Source: Proluteimonas luteida
GTDB taxonomy: Bacteria; Pseudomonadota; Gammaproteobacteria; Xanthomonadales; Xanthomonadaceae
Length of the DNA stretch: 64,000 nt
Assembly: GCF_021191695.1 (NCBI RefSeq)
Contig: NZ_JAIWPT010000012.1
Location: 87,604-151,603 of the forward strand
Reading direction: 5' to 3'
Positions 39,852 through 50,180 of this stretch are shown piece by piece. The stretch's first letter is position 1. Every line of letters starts with the position of its first letter. The translations under genes were made by a program, and so were the position numbers. A model generated the notes under the pieces. The model was given only the letters and a program-made list of their open reading frames with translations. It was not told the DNA's origin and searched no databases.

Positions 39852-40726
39852 GCGTTGCCGACCCGGCGCCGGGCTGGTCGGACTGGCCGGCGCCGGCCAA
39901 GCTGAACCTGTTCCTGCGCATCACCGGCCGCCGCGCCGACGGCTACCACGAGCTGCAGACCGTCTTCCGGATCCTCGACTGGGGCGATACGGTGCGCCTG
40001 CGCCTGCGCGACGACGGCCTGGTCCGCCGGATCGGCGGGTCCGTACCGGGCGTGGCGGAAGACGACGACCTGCTGGTCCGCGCGGCCAGGATCCTGCAAA
40101 AAGACGCCAATTGCCCGCACGGTGTCGACATCGCCATCGAAAAGCGCATTCCTGCCGGCGCCGGCTTCGGTGGCGGCTCCTCCGATGCGGCGACCGTGCT
40201 GCGCGCGCTCGACCGGCTCTGGCGGCTGGACCTGGGCGAGGACCGGCTGGCGGCGCTGGGCGTGCGGCTGGGTGCCGACGTGCCGGTGTTCGTGCGTGGC
40301 CGCAACGCCTGGGCCGAAGGCGTGGGCGAGGCGCTGCAGCCGCTGGCCCTGGCGCCGGCCTGGTACCTGCTGGCCCACCCGGACGTGCACGTGAACACCG
40401 GGCAGTTGTTCCAGTCCACTGAATTGACGCGAAATGCTGCGCCCGCGACAATATCCGACTTCGTTTCAGGTGCATCGCTCGGCAACGCGTTCGAGCCGGT
40501 CCTGCGTCGCCGTGAATCCGCTGTCGACGCGGTCTTCGCCGCGCTCGCAGGAGTCGGCACGCCGCGCTTGACCGGGACGGGCAGTGGCTGCTTCGTCGAA
40601 TTCGCCACCCGCGAGTCCGCCGAGGCCGCGCAGGCGCAGGTGTCGTCGCGGATTCCGACCCGCGTGGTCGCCGGCGCGGCGCGCTCGCCGCTGCTTGATG
40701 CGTTGGGAGCGGGGATTCGGGATTAG
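39848..40726 (+). CDS. ispE: 4-diphosphocytidyl-2-C-methyl-D-erythritol kinase
   Basis: GHMP-family kinase of the non-mevalonate isoprenoid pathway. The 292-residue protein has [26 protein letters not shown] at the N terminus, the ATP loop [20 protein letters not shown], and a C-terminal [12 protein letters not shown]. The last residues (GIRD) and the TAG stop come from an intergenic GGGATT-type repeat that begins inside the coding end (40711). It is the third gene of the TPR-lolB-ispE unit and is followed by tRNA-Gln and prs. Confidence 0.97.
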   Translation: MSVADPAPGWSDWPAPAKLNLFLRITGRRADGYHELQTVFRILDWGDTVRLRLRDDGLVRRIGGSVPGVAEDDDLLVRAARILQKDANCPHGVDIAIEKRIPAGAGFGGGSSDAATVLRALDRLWRLDLGEDRLAALGVRLGADVPVFVRGRNAWAEGVGEALQPLALAPAWYLLAHPDVHVNTGQLFQSTELTRNAAPATISDFVSGASLGNAFEPVLRRRESAVDAVFAALAGVGTPRLTGTGSGCFVEFATRESAEAAQAQVSSRIPTRVVAGAARSPLLDALGAGIRD

Positions 40727-40779
40727 GGATTGGGGATCGGCGGGCTTCGAATCCCCAGTTTCCAATCCCGAATCCCGGT
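40711..40779. repeat. GGGATT-type inverted repeat overlapping the ispE 3' end
   Basis: The left arm is tandem GGGATT units (40711-40736); the right arm is the complementary AATCCC units (about 40750-40777). They can fold into a long imperfect hairpin. The left arm contains the ispE stop codon (40724-40726). The same kind of element occurs after pth, more weakly after moaB, and in related form between fusA and tuf. Confidence 0.75.
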
Positions 40780-40785
40780 CGCCAC

Positions 40786-40861
40786 AGGGGCGTCGCCAAG
40801 CGGTTAAGGCACCGGGTTTTGATCCCGGCATGCGCAGGTTCGAATCCTGCCGCCCCTGCCA
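40786..40861 (+). tRNA. tRNA-Gln (anticodon UUG)
   Basis: 76 bases including CCA. Acceptor AGGGGCG (40786-40792) pairs with CGCCCCT (40851-40857); discriminator G; CCA encoded. The anticodon stem CCGGG/CCCGG encloses TTTTGAT, giving anticodon TTG. The T arm GCAGG-TTCGAAT-CCTGC is canonical. It is the substrate of the GlnRS encoded at the left edge. Confidence 0.96.
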
Positions 40862-40930
40862 GTCCGTCCGTGCCCGCCGGCACGGGCACCACCTTCATCC
40901 GCTCGGTCAGAGCGACGCGGAACCGCCGAC

Positions 40931-41890
40931 ATGAAAGACGAACGCAATCTCCTGATCTTCTCGGGCAACGCCAACCGCCCGCTCGCCGCCGCGGTGTGCC
41001 GCGAGCTCGGCGTGCGCCGCGGCAAGGCGCTGGTCTCGACGTTCTCCGACGGCGAGGTGCAGGTCGAGATCGAGGAGAACGTCCGCCGCCAGGACGTGTT
41101 CGTGATCCAGCCCACCTGCGCGCCGTCGGCCGAGAACCTGATGGAGCTGCTGGTGCTGATCGACGCGCTCAAGCGCGCCTCGGTCTCCAGCGTCACCGCG
41201 GTGATTCCGTACTTCGGCTATTCGCGCCAGGATCGCCGGCTGCGCTCCTCGCGCGTGCCGATCACCGCCAAGGTCGCCGCCAAGATGGTCACCGTCGCCG
41301 GCGCCGACCGGGTGCTGACGATCGACCTGCACGCCGACCAGATCCAGGGCTTCTTCGACATCCCCGTCGACAACGTCTACGCCTCGCCGCTGCTGCTGGC
41401 CGACATCTGGCGCGCGCACGGCACCGACAACCTGATCGTGGTCTCGCCCGACGTCGGCGGCGTGGTGCGCGCCCGGGCGATCGCCAAGCGCCTCGACGAC
41501 GCGGACCTGGCGATCATCGACAAGCGCCGGCCGCGCGCCAACGTCTCGACGGTGATGAACATCATCGGCGACGTGCAGGGCAAGATCTGCGTGCTGGTCG
41601 ACGACATCGTCGACACCGCCGGCACCCTGTGCGCGGCGGCCGCGGCGCTGAAGCAGAACGGCGCCGAGAAGGTCGTCGCCTACTGCACGCACCCGGTGCT
41701 GTCGGGCGCGGCGATCGACAACCTGAACAAGTCGCAGCTCGACGAGATGGTGGTCACCGACACCATTCCGCTGTCGGAGGCCGCGCGCAACTGCAGCCGC
41801 ATCCGCCAGCTCAGCGTCGCCGAGATGCTGGCCGAGACGATCCGGCGCATCGCGTTCGGCGAATCGGTCAGCTCGATGTACGTCGACTGA
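40931..41890 (+). CDS. prs: ribose-phosphate pyrophosphokinase
   Basis: Makes PRPP from ribose 5-phosphate and ATP for nucleotide, His and Trp synthesis. The 319-residue protein has [42 protein letters not shown], the flexible-loop SRQDRR region, the metal-binding [17 protein letters not shown], and the PRPP motif [16 protein letters not shown] 40931, 69 bp after tRNA-Gln. The ispE - tRNA-Gln - prs - rplY - pth - ychF order is conserved in gammaproteobacteria. Confidence 0.97.
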   Translation: MKDERNLLIFSGNANRPLAAAVCRELGVRRGKALVSTFSDGEVQVEIEENVRRQDVFVIQPTCAPSAENLMELLVLIDALKRASVSSVTAVIPYFGYSRQDRRLRSSRVPITAKVAAKMVTVAGADRVLTIDLHADQIQGFFDIPVDNVYASPLLLADIWRAHGTDNLIVVSPDVGGVVRARAIAKRLDDADLAIIDKRRPRANVSTVMNIIGDVQGKICVLVDDIVDTAGTLCAAAAALKQNGAEKVVAYCTHPVLSGAAIDNLNKSQLDEMVVTDTIPLSEAARNCSRIRQLSVAEMLAETIRRIAFGESVSSMYVD

Positions 41891-41893
41891 GTT

Positions 41894-41986
41894 CCGGGGC
41901 AGGGACCAGGGGCCGGAGGCCAGGGAAACGCGCAAGCGGCACGCTTCTGCTTCTCCCTGGCCTCCGGCCCCTGGCTCCCGGCCCCT
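41894..41986. repeat. GGCC-rich inverted repeat between prs and rplY
   Basis: Left arm 41894-41925 (units such as ACCAGGGGCCGGAGGCCAGGGA) and right arm 41953-41986 (TCCCTGGCCTCCGGCCCCTGG) are complementary over about 20 bases and can form a long hairpin. A close relative lies between rpoB and rpoC (54964-55095). Confidence 0.75.
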
Positions 41987-42069
41987 CTATCGGCTCTTCT
42001 GGTCGCGGAAGAGTCATACCATCCGCCGCGAGGCGGAATCATCGCAACGTCAAAAGAGTGAAGAACACC

Positions 42070-42726
42070 ATGGCAACTCCGCATGAAATCAAGGTGCAGC
42101 GCCGCGAAGACGAGGGGAAGGGTGCGAGCCGCCGCCTTCGTCACGCCGGTGAAGTGCCTGCCGTCGTCTATGGCGGCGACCTCAAGCCGGTCAGCATCAA
42201 GCTGAGCCACAACGATGTCTGGCTCGCCAGCCAGCACGACTGGTTCTATTCGTCGATCCTCGACCTGAGCCTCAACGGCGACGTGCAGAAGGTGCTGCTG
42301 CGTGACCTGCAGCGTCATCCCTTCCGCCAGCAGATCCTGCACCTGGACTTCCAGCGCGTCAGCGACGACGAGAAGATCCGCACCGCGGTGCCGCTGCACT
42401 TCATCAACAAGGAAACCTCGCCGGCCGGCAAGGCCGCTGACGTGGTGATCACCGCCGAGCTCAACGAGATCACCATCAGCTGCCTGCCGGGGGACCTGCC
42501 GGAGTCCATCGAGGTCGACCTGGCCACGCTGAGCGTGGGCGACATCATCCACCTGTCGCAGATCAAGCTGCCCAAGGGCGTCGAGATCCCCGAGCTGACC
42601 CAGGGCGCGGACCACGACGTCGCCGTCGTCGTCGCCAAGCACGGCCGTGTCGAGGTCGCCCCGGAAGCGACCGAGGAAGCACCGGCGGACGTGCCGGCGA
42701 CCAAGGCCGCCAAGGACGACGAGTAA
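42070..42726 (+). CDS. rplY: 50S ribosomal protein L25 (general stress protein Ctc form)
   Basis: Binds 5S rRNA in the large subunit. The 218-residue protein is the two-domain Ctc form: the N-terminal L25 domain (RREDEGKGASRRLRHAGEVPAVVYGG; LLRDLQRHPFRQQILHLDFQRV) and a C-terminal beta domain (LPESIEVDLATLSVGDIIHLSQIKLPKGVEI), ending in an acidic Ala/Pro-rich tail. ATG 42070. Upstream is the GGCC-type repeat; downstream is pth. Confidence 0.96.
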   Translation: MATPHEIKVQRREDEGKGASRRLRHAGEVPAVVYGGDLKPVSIKLSHNDVWLASQHDWFYSSILDLSLNGDVQKVLLRDLQRHPFRQQILHLDFQRVSDDEKIRTAVPLHFINKETSPAGKAADVVITAELNEITISCLPGDLPESIEVDLATLSVGDIIHLSQIKLPKGVEIPELTQGADHDVAVVVAKHGRVEVAPEATEEAPADVPATKAAKDDE

Positions 42727-42778
42727 TCGCTGCGCGCCGGCGCGCCCGTCCGCGGGCGTGCCGGCGGCATCGTGACCG

Positions 42779-43360
42779 ATGGCGGACCTGCGTCTCATCG
42801 TCGGGCTGGGCAATCCCGGACCCGAACATGCACGGACCCGGCACAATGCCGGGTTCCGTTTTGTCGACGAACTCGCGTCGCGCGCGGGGGCGTCGTTCCG
42901 CGTGGACGGCAAGCTGTTCGGCGAGACCGCGAAGATCGAGATCGCCGGCCAGCCGGTCTGGCTGCTGAAACCGTCGACGTTCATGAACCTGAGCGGGAAA
43001 TCCGTCGCGGCGGCGCTGCGGTTCTGGAAGTTCGAACCGGAGCAGGCGCTGCTGGCCCACGACGAGCTGGACCTGCCGCCGGGCACCGCGCGGCTGAAGT
43101 TCGATGGCGGACATGGCGGGCAGAACGGCCTGCGCGACACGATGCGCCTGCTGGGGCATGGCCGCTTCCACCGTTTGCGCATCGGCATCGGCCATCCGGG
43201 CAGCAAGGACAAGGTCACCCCGTGGGTGCTGGGCCGGCCGTCGCCGGACGATGCGATCCTGATCGACCGCGCCATCGACGAGGCGATCGACGTGCTGCCG
43301 CTGGCGGTTGCCGGCAACTTCATGGACGCGATGACGCGGCTGCATACGCGCAGGGATTAG
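42779..43360 (+). CDS. pth: peptidyl-tRNA hydrolase
   Basis: Recycles peptidyl-tRNA released from stalled ribosomes. In this 193-residue protein the signatures are VGLGNPGPEHARTRHNAGF (catalytic His in the TRHNAG block), LLKPSTFMNLSGKSV, and HDELDLPPG with FDGGHGGQNGLRD. ATG 42779. Its last codons and TAG stop lie in the start of a GGGATT-type repeat, just as for ispE. Confidence 0.97.
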   Translation: MADLRLIVGLGNPGPEHARTRHNAGFRFVDELASRAGASFRVDGKLFGETAKIEIAGQPVWLLKPSTFMNLSGKSVAAALRFWKFEPEQALLAHDELDLPPGTARLKFDGGHGGQNGLRDTMRLLGHGRFHRLRIGIGHPGSKDKVTPWVLGRPSPDDAILIDRAIDEAIDVLPLAVAGNFMDAMTRLHTRRD

Positions 43361-43433
43361 GGATTGGGGATTGGGGATTTGAGAAGGCGCGGCGCTTTTT
43401 CGAATCCCGAATCCCGAATCACCAATCCCGGAT
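43353..43433. repeat. GGGATT-type inverted repeat overlapping the pth 3' end
   Basis: Left arm of GGGATT/GGGGATT units (43353-43380), a GC-rich spacer containing GCGCGGCGC, then a right arm of CGAATCCC units (43401-43433). It can fold as one long hairpin. The pth stop (43358-43360) lies inside the left arm and ychF begins seven bases after the right arm. Confidence 0.75.
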
Positions 43434-43439
43434 CCACAT

Positions 43440-44531
43440 ATGGGCATCAAATGCGGCATCGTCGGCCTGCCGAACGTCGGCAAGTCGACCCTCTTCAACG
43501 CGTTGACCAAGGCGGGCATCGCCGCGGCCAATTTCCCGTTCTGCACGATCGAGCCGAACGTCGGCATCGTGCCGGTGCCCGATCCACGCCTGAACGCGCT
43601 GGCGGCGATCGTCAAGCCGCAGAAGGTGCTGCCGACGGCGGTCGAGTTCGTCGACATCGCCGGCCTGGTCGCCGGCGCGGCCAGCGGTGAGGGCCTGGGC
43701 AACAAGTTCCTGTCGCACATCCGCGAGGTCGACGCGATCACCCACGTGGTGCGCTGCTTCGAGAACCCGGACGTCATCCACGTCAACAACCGGGTCGACC
43801 CGATCGCCGACATCGACACCATCGACACCGAGCTGGCGCTGGCCGACCTCGAATCGGTGGAGAAGGCGCTGCAGCGCGCCGAGCGTTCGGCCAAGACCGG
43901 CGACAAGGACGCCAAGGCGCGTGCCGAGGTGCTGGGCCGGGTGCACAAGGGCCTGGCCGACGGCCGGCCGGTGCGGTCGCTGGCGCTGTCCGACGACGAC
44001 CGCGCGGCGATCCGCGACCTGTTCCTGCTGACCGCAAAGCCGGTGCTGTACATCGCCAACGTGCTCGAGGACGGTTTCGACCACAATCCGCATCTCGACG
44101 CGGTGCGCGCCCGCGCCGCGACCGAGGGCGCCGAAGTGGTGCCGGTGTCGGCGGCGATCGAGGAGGAGCTGTCGCAGCTCGACGACGCCGACCGCGATGC
44201 GTTCCTGACCGACCTCGGCCTCGACGAGCCGGGCCTGAACCGGGTGATCCGCGCCGGCTACGGCCTGCTGAATCTGCAGACCTACTTCACCGCGGGCGTC
44301 AAGGAAGTGCGCGCGTGGACGGTGAAGATCGGCGCCACCGCGCCGCAGGCCGCGGCGGTGATCCATACCGATTTCGAGAAGGGCTTCATCCGCGCCGAGG
44401 TCGTCGGTTACGACGACTTCATCCGCTACAACGGCGAGGCCGGCGCCAAGGAAGCCGGCAAGTGGCGGCTGGAAGGCAAGGAGTACATCGTCAAGGATGG
44501 CGACGTGATGCATTTCCGCTTCAACGTCTGA
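43440..44531 (+). CDS. ychF: redox-regulated ATPase YchF (Obg family)
   Basis: A 363-residue P-loop protein of the Obg/OLA1 family that binds ATP and associates with ribosomes. Visible are the G1 motif [16 protein letters not shown]3 in [12 protein letters not shown], the altered G4 region ([10 protein letters not shown]) typical of ATP-preferring YchF in place of the GTPase NKxD, a coiled-coil insertion, and the C-terminal TGS domain ([20 protein letters not shown]). ATG 43440. A clear terminator follows. Confidence 0.96.
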   Translation: MGIKCGIVGLPNVGKSTLFNALTKAGIAAANFPFCTIEPNVGIVPVPDPRLNALAAIVKPQKVLPTAVEFVDIAGLVAGAASGEGLGNKFLSHIREVDAITHVVRCFENPDVIHVNNRVDPIADIDTIDTELALADLESVEKALQRAERSAKTGDKDAKARAEVLGRVHKGLADGRPVRSLALSDDDRAAIRDLFLLTAKPVLYIANVLEDGFDHNPHLDAVRARAATEGAEVVPVSAAIEEELSQLDDADRDAFLTDLGLDEPGLNRVIRAGYGLLNLQTYFTAGVKEVRAWTVKIGATAPQAAAVIHTDFEKGFIRAEVVGYDDFIRYNGEAGAKEAGKWRLEGKEYIVKDGDVMHFRFNV

Positions 44532-44556
44532 CGCCCGCGGCCGGGCGCCCCACGAC

Positions 44557-44586
44557 AGGCCCCGCGATCGCGGGGCCTTTCCGTTT
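44557..44586 (+). terminator. intrinsic terminator of ychF
   Basis: AGGCCCCGC (44557-44565), loop GATC, GCGGGGCCT (44570-44578), then TTCCGTTT. It lies 25 bp after the ychF stop and ends the leftward housekeeping block before the tRNA operon. Confidence 0.8.
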
Positions 44587-44761
44587 GCGGCGTGGGTGGC
44601 CGGGAATGACGCGCGCGTTGCGGCTTCGCCCGGCGGCGTGCGGGCTGGTGGCGCATCCGTCCCCGTGCGATGAATCCCCCGGTGTTGTGCCGCACGCCCC
44701 CGGACTGTGCGAGAATGCGCCCCCGCGATGCGGGCTGCCGCAGACCGGATGCAATCGAGCG

Positions 44762-44790
44762 TTGACAGCGGTTCGCGGTGGCTTCAAAAT
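44762..44790 (+). promoter_or_regulatory. promoter of the tRNA-Tyr / tuf operon
   Basis: TTGACA (44762-44767), 17 bp, CAAAAT (44785-44790): a perfect -35 and a 4/6 -10 about 35 bp before the tRNA-Tyr gene. It is well placed to drive tRNA-Tyr, tRNA-Gly, tRNA-Thr and tuf. The rest of 44587-44761 shows no gene. Confidence 0.65.
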
Positions 44791-44824
44791 CGCGGGCTGT
44801 TTTCACCGGCAAGACGAAAGCGCC

Positions 44825-44910
44825 GGAGGGATACCCAAGCGGCCAACGGGGGCAGACTGTAAATCTGCTGGCTTACGCCTTCGGTGGTTCGAATCCACCT
44901 CCCTCCACCA
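44825..44910 (+). tRNA. tRNA-Tyr (anticodon GUA)
   Basis: 86 bases including CCA, with the long variable arm of bacterial tRNA-Tyr. Acceptor GGAGGGA (44825-44831) pairs with TCCCTCC (44900-44906); discriminator A; CCA encoded. Anticodon GTA lies between CAGACT and AATCTG. The 3' 18 bases and five bases beyond are repeated at 45065-45087. Confidence 0.95.
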
Positions 44911-45087
44911 TGTTCCAAGAAGTCGTGCGGTTTCGGTCGGCGGTGTAGTGAGAAAGGCGAACCGGAGGTGGGCGAGAACCACCGCTGGTTCGACAGCGAA
45001 GCGCAGCTTCGCTGAACGCGCCGCGAGGCGCGGCCCGGAGGGCGAGGCGCGAAAGCGCCGAGTCATCCACCTCCCTCCACCATGTTC
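44893..45087. repeat. 23-bp direct repeat of the tRNA-Tyr 3' end, 172 bp apart
   Basis: Bases 44893-44915 (end of tRNA-Tyr through ATGTTC) recur exactly at 45065-45087. The 149 bp between them hold a GCGAAGC-GCA-GCTTCGC hairpin and GC-rich short repeats but no gene. It could be a remnant att-like duplication, a decayed tandem tRNA, or a repeat element carrying a tRNA 3' end. Confidence 0.7.
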
Positions 45088-45151
45088 TTTCCGGTGGATT
45101 GCGGTTCCAGTTTCAAGTGCGGCAGTTGTCAAGCGGTAGCAGGATCCCGGT

Positions 45152-45225
<74 letters not shown>

Positions 45226-45270
45226 TTGATGTCGCTCCATTGATATTTCCCCGGCGGTATCCACATCGTT

Positions 45271-45346
45271 GCTCACGTAGCTCAGTCGGTAGAGCACCTC
45301 CTTGGTAAGGAGGAGGTCGAAGGTTCGATTCCTTTCGTGAGCACCA
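45271..45346 (+). tRNA. tRNA-Thr (anticodon GGU)
   Basis: 76 bases including CCA. Acceptor GCTCACG (45271-45277) pairs with CGTGAGC (45336-45342); discriminator A; CCA encoded. The anticodon loop TTGGTAA gives GGT. It lies 71 bp before tuf, as in the E. coli thrU-tyrU-glyT-thrT-tufB operon. Confidence 0.96.
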
Positions 45347-45416
45347 CCTTCGCGGCACAGCCGTCATGCGGCACTGCGCGCACCACCACTTCATCCGATA
45401 TCGAGACAAGGCAGCC

Positions 45417-46607
<1,191 letters not shown>

Positions 46608-46717
46608 GTCCGTAATGCCGGCGGCTTCGGCCGCCGGGCGCGCGAACGGCGGACCGTCAACCGGATCCGCCTTCGCTGTTTCAGGGCATCGCGGTTTCGT
46701 GTCGCGGTTCCATCCTT

Positions 46718-46793
<76 letters not shown>

Positions 46794-46859
46794 AATCCGC
46801 GGATGCTTCCGCAAGCGCCGGGCCATGGCCGGGCGTCCCAACAGAGCAGTCGCAATCCG

Positions 46860-47255
46860 ATGAGTCGCCGGGACTTGAACAGCAGAGTGGAACAGTCGAA
46901 GTCAGCGTCGTCGGCGGATCTCGCCAGGTACGCCGCCGCAGTGGCGCTCGTGGTGGTGGGCGTGTTCGCCTTCTACTGGTTCGAGGCGCAGCTGGCGACG
47001 CCGGTGCGCAGCATCATCGTCGGCCTGTGCGTGGTCGGTGCGGCCGCCGTGTTCCTGACCACCAGCAAGGGCCACAAGACGCGGGAGTTCTTCTCCGAAA
47101 CCCGTTTCGAGATGCGCAAGGTGGTCTGGCCGACGCGCCAGGAGGCGATCCGTCTGACCTGGGTGGTGATCATCGCGGTGATCATCATCAGCCTGCTGCT
47201 GGCGGGTTTCGACAAGGTCATCCAGTTTGTCATCCGCCTCATCCTGCGGCAGTGA
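46860..47255 (+). CDS. secE: preprotein translocase subunit SecE
   Basis: A 131-residue inner-membrane subunit of the SecYEG channel. It has two N-terminal helices ([34 protein letters not shown]), the conserved amphipathic [17 protein letters not shown], and the essential C-terminal helix ([20 protein letters not shown]), so it is the three-helix E. coli-like form. ATG 46860; nusG starts 17 bp after the stop. Confidence 0.96.
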   Translation: MSRRDLNSRVEQSKSASSADLARYAAAVALVVVGVFAFYWFEAQLATPVRSIIVGLCVVGAAAVFLTTSKGHKTREFFSETRFEMRKVVWPTRQEAIRLTWVVIIAVIIISLLLAGFDKVIQFVIRLILRQ

Positions 47256-47271
47256 CGGAGTAACGAGTCTG

Positions 47272-47844
47272 ATGGAAACCGAAGGCGTCAAGCGCTGGTA
47301 CGTGGTACATGCCTATTCCGGCTTCGAGAAGTCGGTGGCCCAGGCGCTGCGCGACCGCATCGTCCGTGCCGGCATGGAGGAGCGCTTCGGCGACGTGCTG
47401 GTGCCGACCGAGGAAGTGGTGGAGATGCGCTCCGGCCAGAAGCGCCGTTCCGAGCGCAAGTTCTTCCCCGGCTACGTGCTGGTGCAGATCCTGACCCACG
47501 ACGAGGGCGGCATTCCGCGGATGGACAGCGAAAGCTGGCATCTGGTCAAGGAAACCCCGAAGGTCATGGGCTTCATCGGCGGTACCGCGGCCAGCCCGCT
47601 GCCGATCCGCGACGAGGAGGCGGCCGCGATCCTGGACCGCGTTCAGGAAGGTGTCGAGAAGCCGCGGCCGAAGGTGCTGTTCGAGGCCGGGCAGATGGTC
47701 CGCGTCATCGACGGCCCGTTCAACGACTTCAACGGCGTGGTCGAGGAAGTCAACTACGAGAAGAGCCGCCTGCGCGTCGCGGTGCTGATCTTCGGCCGTT
47801 CGACCCCGGTCGAGCTGGAGTTCGGGCAGGTCGAAAAGGCCTGA
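47272..47844 (+). CDS. nusG: transcription antitermination protein NusG
   Basis: A 190-residue factor that binds RNA polymerase and couples it to Rho or ribosomes. The NGN domain ([37 protein letters not shown]) and the C-terminal KOW domain ([29 protein letters not shown]) are complete. ATG 47272, with secE just upstream as in most bacteria. Confidence 0.97.
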   Translation: METEGVKRWYVVHAYSGFEKSVAQALRDRIVRAGMEERFGDVLVPTEEVVEMRSGQKRRSERKFFPGYVLVQILTHDEGGIPRMDSESWHLVKETPKVMGFIGGTAASPLPIRDEEAAAILDRVQEGVEKPRPKVLFEAGQMVRVIDGPFNDFNGVVEEVNYEKSRLRVAVLIFGRSTPVELEFGQVEKA

Positions 47845-47883
47845 CCGGGCATCCGGCACCGGCGTGCCGCCGCCCCGAAAACC

Positions 47884-47892
47884 TGCTATAGT
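47884..47892 (+). promoter_or_regulatory. extended -10 promoter for rplKA
   Basis: TGC followed by TATAGT (47887-47892) is an extended -10 element (TGnTATAnT). No good -35 is visible, which extended -10 promoters tolerate. It would start transcription near 47899, giving a leader of about 160 nt before rplK. Confidence 0.55.
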
Positions 47893-47930
47893 GCACGGCT
47901 CCCTGTCCGGTCGAGCCGGGCAACTGCATT

Positions 47931-47989
47931 GGCCGCCGCCCTGGCGGCCTTTCGCACGACGGCACAACGCGATGTCGGGACGCGTTGTG
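47931..47989 (+). promoter_or_regulatory. structured rplK leader with two hairpins
   Basis: GGCCGCC/GGCGGCC (47931-47937 / 47943-47949) followed by TTT, then CACAACGCG/CGCGTTGTG (47963-47971 / 47981-47989) with a nine-base loop. In gammaproteobacteria ribosomal protein L1 represses its own operon by binding the rplK leader, so one of these may be the L1 target; the first also resembles a short attenuator. Confidence 0.5.
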
Positions 47990-48059
47990 TCCTTGGTCAC
48001 TACGTTCCCGGCGCGATGGGGAGCCTGCCAAACAGGCGTTTGCACCCGGAGAGCATGAA

Positions 48060-48488
48060 ATGGCAAAGAAAGTCATCGGTTACATCAAGCTGCAGGTCAA
48101 GGCCGGCCAGGCCAACCCCTCGCCGCCGGTCGGTCCTGCGCTGGGCCAGCGCGGCCTGAACATCATGGAGTTCTGCAAGGCCTTCAATGCCGCCACGCAG
48201 AAGCTCGAGCCGGGTCTGCCGATCCCGACCGTGATCACGGCCTACTCGGACCGTACGTTCACCTTCATCACCAAGACGCCGCCGGCGACCATCCTGCTGA
48301 AGAAGGCCGTGGGCATCCAGTCGGGCTCCAAGCGCCCGAACACCGAGAAGGTGGGCAAGGTGACCCGTGCCCAGCTCGAGGAGATCGCCAAGGCGAAGGA
48401 ACCGGATCTGACCGCAGCGGATCTGGATGCAGCAGTGCGCACCATCGCGGGCTCCGCCCGTTCGATGGGCCTGACGGTGGAGGGCTGA
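48060..48488 (+). CDS. rplK: 50S ribosomal protein L11
   Basis: A 142-residue protein of the GTPase-associated centre, needed for stringent-response signalling by RelA. The Pro-rich N-terminal [34 protein letters not shown] and the rRNA-binding C-terminal domain ending [10 protein letters not shown] are standard. ATG 48060; another ATG five bases upstream is out of frame. rplA follows after 4 bp. Confidence 0.98.
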   Translation: MAKKVIGYIKLQVKAGQANPSPPVGPALGQRGLNIMEFCKAFNAATQKLEPGLPIPTVITAYSDRTFTFITKTPPATILLKKAVGIQSGSKRPNTEKVGKVTRAQLEEIAKAKEPDLTAADLDAAVRTIAGSARSMGLTVEG

Positions 48489-48492
48489 GACC

Positions 48493-49194
48493 ATGGCACT
48501 GACCAAGCGACAGAAGAACATCCAGGCCGCCGTGCAGCCGGGCAAGAGCTACGGCATCGATGAAGCCCTGAAGATCGTCAAGGACAACAGCAGCGCCAAG
48601 TTCGCCGAGGCCGTGGACGTCGCCGTGCGTCTGGGCGTCGATGCGCGCAAGTCCGACCAGCAGGTGCGCGGTTCGACCGTACTGCCGGCCGGTACCGGCA
48701 AGAGCGTGCGCGTCGCGGTGTTCGCTCCCGCCGGCGCCAAGGCCGACGAGGCCCTGGCCGCCGGTGCCGACGTCGTCGGCATGGACGATCTGGCCGAGAA
48801 GATGCAGGGCGGCGACATCAACTACGACGTCGTGATCGCCACGCCGGACGCGATGCGCGTCGTCGGCAAGCTCGGCACCGTGCTGGGCCCGCGCGGCCTG
48901 ATGCCCAACCCGAAGGTCGGCACGGTCTCCCCGAACCCGGGCGAGGCGGTGAAGAACGCCAAGGGCGGCCAGGTCCGTTACCGCACCGACAAGGCCGGCA
49001 TCATCCATTGCACGATCGGCAAGGCCGACTTCGAGGCCGACCGCCTGAAGGAGAACCTGCAGGCGCTGCTGGCGGACCTGGTCAAGGCCAAGCCGGCGAC
49101 GGCCAAGGGCCAGTACGTGCAGAAGGTCTCGCTGAGCTCGACGATGGGCCCGGGCGTGACCGTCGACGCGTCGACGCTGAGCTACGGCAAGTAA
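48493..49194 (+). CDS. rplA: 50S ribosomal protein L1
   Basis: A 233-residue L1-stalk protein and translational repressor of its own operon in related bacteria. Recognised by [23 protein letters not shown], the [38 protein letters not shown] block and C-terminal [12 protein letters not shown]. It starts four bases after the rplK stop, so translation is probably coupled. Confidence 0.98.
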   Translation: MALTKRQKNIQAAVQPGKSYGIDEALKIVKDNSSAKFAEAVDVAVRLGVDARKSDQQVRGSTVLPAGTGKSVRVAVFAPAGAKADEALAAGADVVGMDDLAEKMQGGDINYDVVIATPDAMRVVGKLGTVLGPRGLMPNPKVGTVSPNPGEAVKNAKGGQVRYRTDKAGIIHCTIGKADFEADRLKENLQALLADLVKAKPATAKGQYVQKVSLSSTMGPGVTVDASTLSYGK

Positions 49195-49576
49195 TCCACG
49201 CAATCGCAGTAAAGCCGCTTCGTCCCGCAGGGGGCGGGGCGGATTTTGAGGGCATCGCAACGGACTTCCATGTCCTGCGCGGCGCCGTCAAAGACCGCAG
49301 GCGCGGTCGGGGTGGCAGTGACGACGGGCAGGGAATGCTCGGTATGGCAGGGAATCGCCGTCACCGCCGGCTCCGGCCGCTTAATCCCCAGATGTCCGCA
49401 TCGAAGGGCCTGCGTAGATGGTTGCCGACCCTCCAGTCATTCAGGTTGAACGAATCTGGAAACGGCCGCCACCCGGAACGCCGCAGGGCGTTCCCGGCAT
49501 CGATGGAACGGTGCCGTTCATGGCCCGGCCCGGTGCGGACGCATCGGGACGGAATTGAAGCAAGAGAGGAAGTGCA
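49195..49576 (+). promoter_or_regulatory. rplJ leader region (L10 leader-like), 382 bp without a gene
   Basis: The gap between rplA and rplJ holds a GC stem soon after rplA (about 49228-49250, CGTCCCGC with GCGGGGCG, then ATTTTG), which resembles a partial terminator. Further on there is a perfect 8-bp hairpin GGAACGCC/GGCGTTCC (49475-49482 / 49487-49494) and a GAACG/CGTTC stem (49506-49519). In E. coli the equivalent leader binds the L10-L12 complex to repress rplJL. I cannot draw the full fold by eye, so the L10 site is inferred from position. Confidence 0.55.
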
Positions 49577-50101
49577 ATGGCTCTTAATCTGAACCAGAAG
49601 AAGGAAGTCGTTGCCGAACTGGCCGAGGTCGCCGCATCGGCGCACTCGCTGGTCGCCGCGGAGTATCTGGGTCTTACGGTCAGCCAGCTGACCGACCTGC
49701 GCAAGAAGGCGCGCGAGAACGGGGTCTACCTGAAGGTAGCGAAGAACACCCTGGTGTCGCGTGCAGTGGAAAACACCGATTACGCCGTCGTCGCCGACGA
49801 ACTGACCGGTCCGCTGCTGTATGCCTTCTCGAAGGAAGACCCGGGCGCCGCCGGCCGCCTCATCAAGGATTTCGCAAAGACCGCAGACAAGCTGAAGCCG
49901 CGCCTGGTTTCCGTGGGCGGGCAGAAGTATCCGGGCACCCATGTGGATGTCCTGGCTTCGCTGCCGACCCGCGAACAGGCACTGGCGATGCTGGTCCGCC
50001 TGATGGCCGAACCGGCCACCATGCTGGCCCGCGTTCTTGCCGAGCCCGCCGCCTCGACCGCCCGCGTGATCAACGCGGTGGGTCAGGCCAAGGCCGCCTG
50101 A
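49577..50101 (+). CDS. rplJ: 50S ribosomal protein L10
   Basis: A 174-residue stalk base protein that carries L7/L12 dimers. [56 protein letters not shown] is the rRNA-binding N-terminal domain; the C-terminal helix that binds L12 follows ([29 protein letters not shown]). AGAGGAAG precedes ATG 49577. Confidence 0.98.
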   Translation: MALNLNQKKEVVAELAEVAASAHSLVAAEYLGLTVSQLTDLRKKARENGVYLKVAKNTLVSRAVENTDYAVVADELTGPLLYAFSKEDPGAAGRLIKDFAKTADKLKPRLVSVGGQKYPGTHVDVLASLPTREQALAMLVRLMAEPATMLARVLAEPAASTARVINAVGQAKAA

Positions 50102-50180
50102 GATCCCTGATGGGTGCCGCATTCGGTACGCATCCAGACAGACAAGTCGTTTCCAAAAACAGTCAATCGAGGTAATCGCA

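Noticed and set aside
44893..45087. Prophage or genomic island integrated at tRNA-Tyr.
   Set aside because: Only 149 bp lie between the repeats and no integrase or cargo gene is present; kept only as a duplication worth checking.
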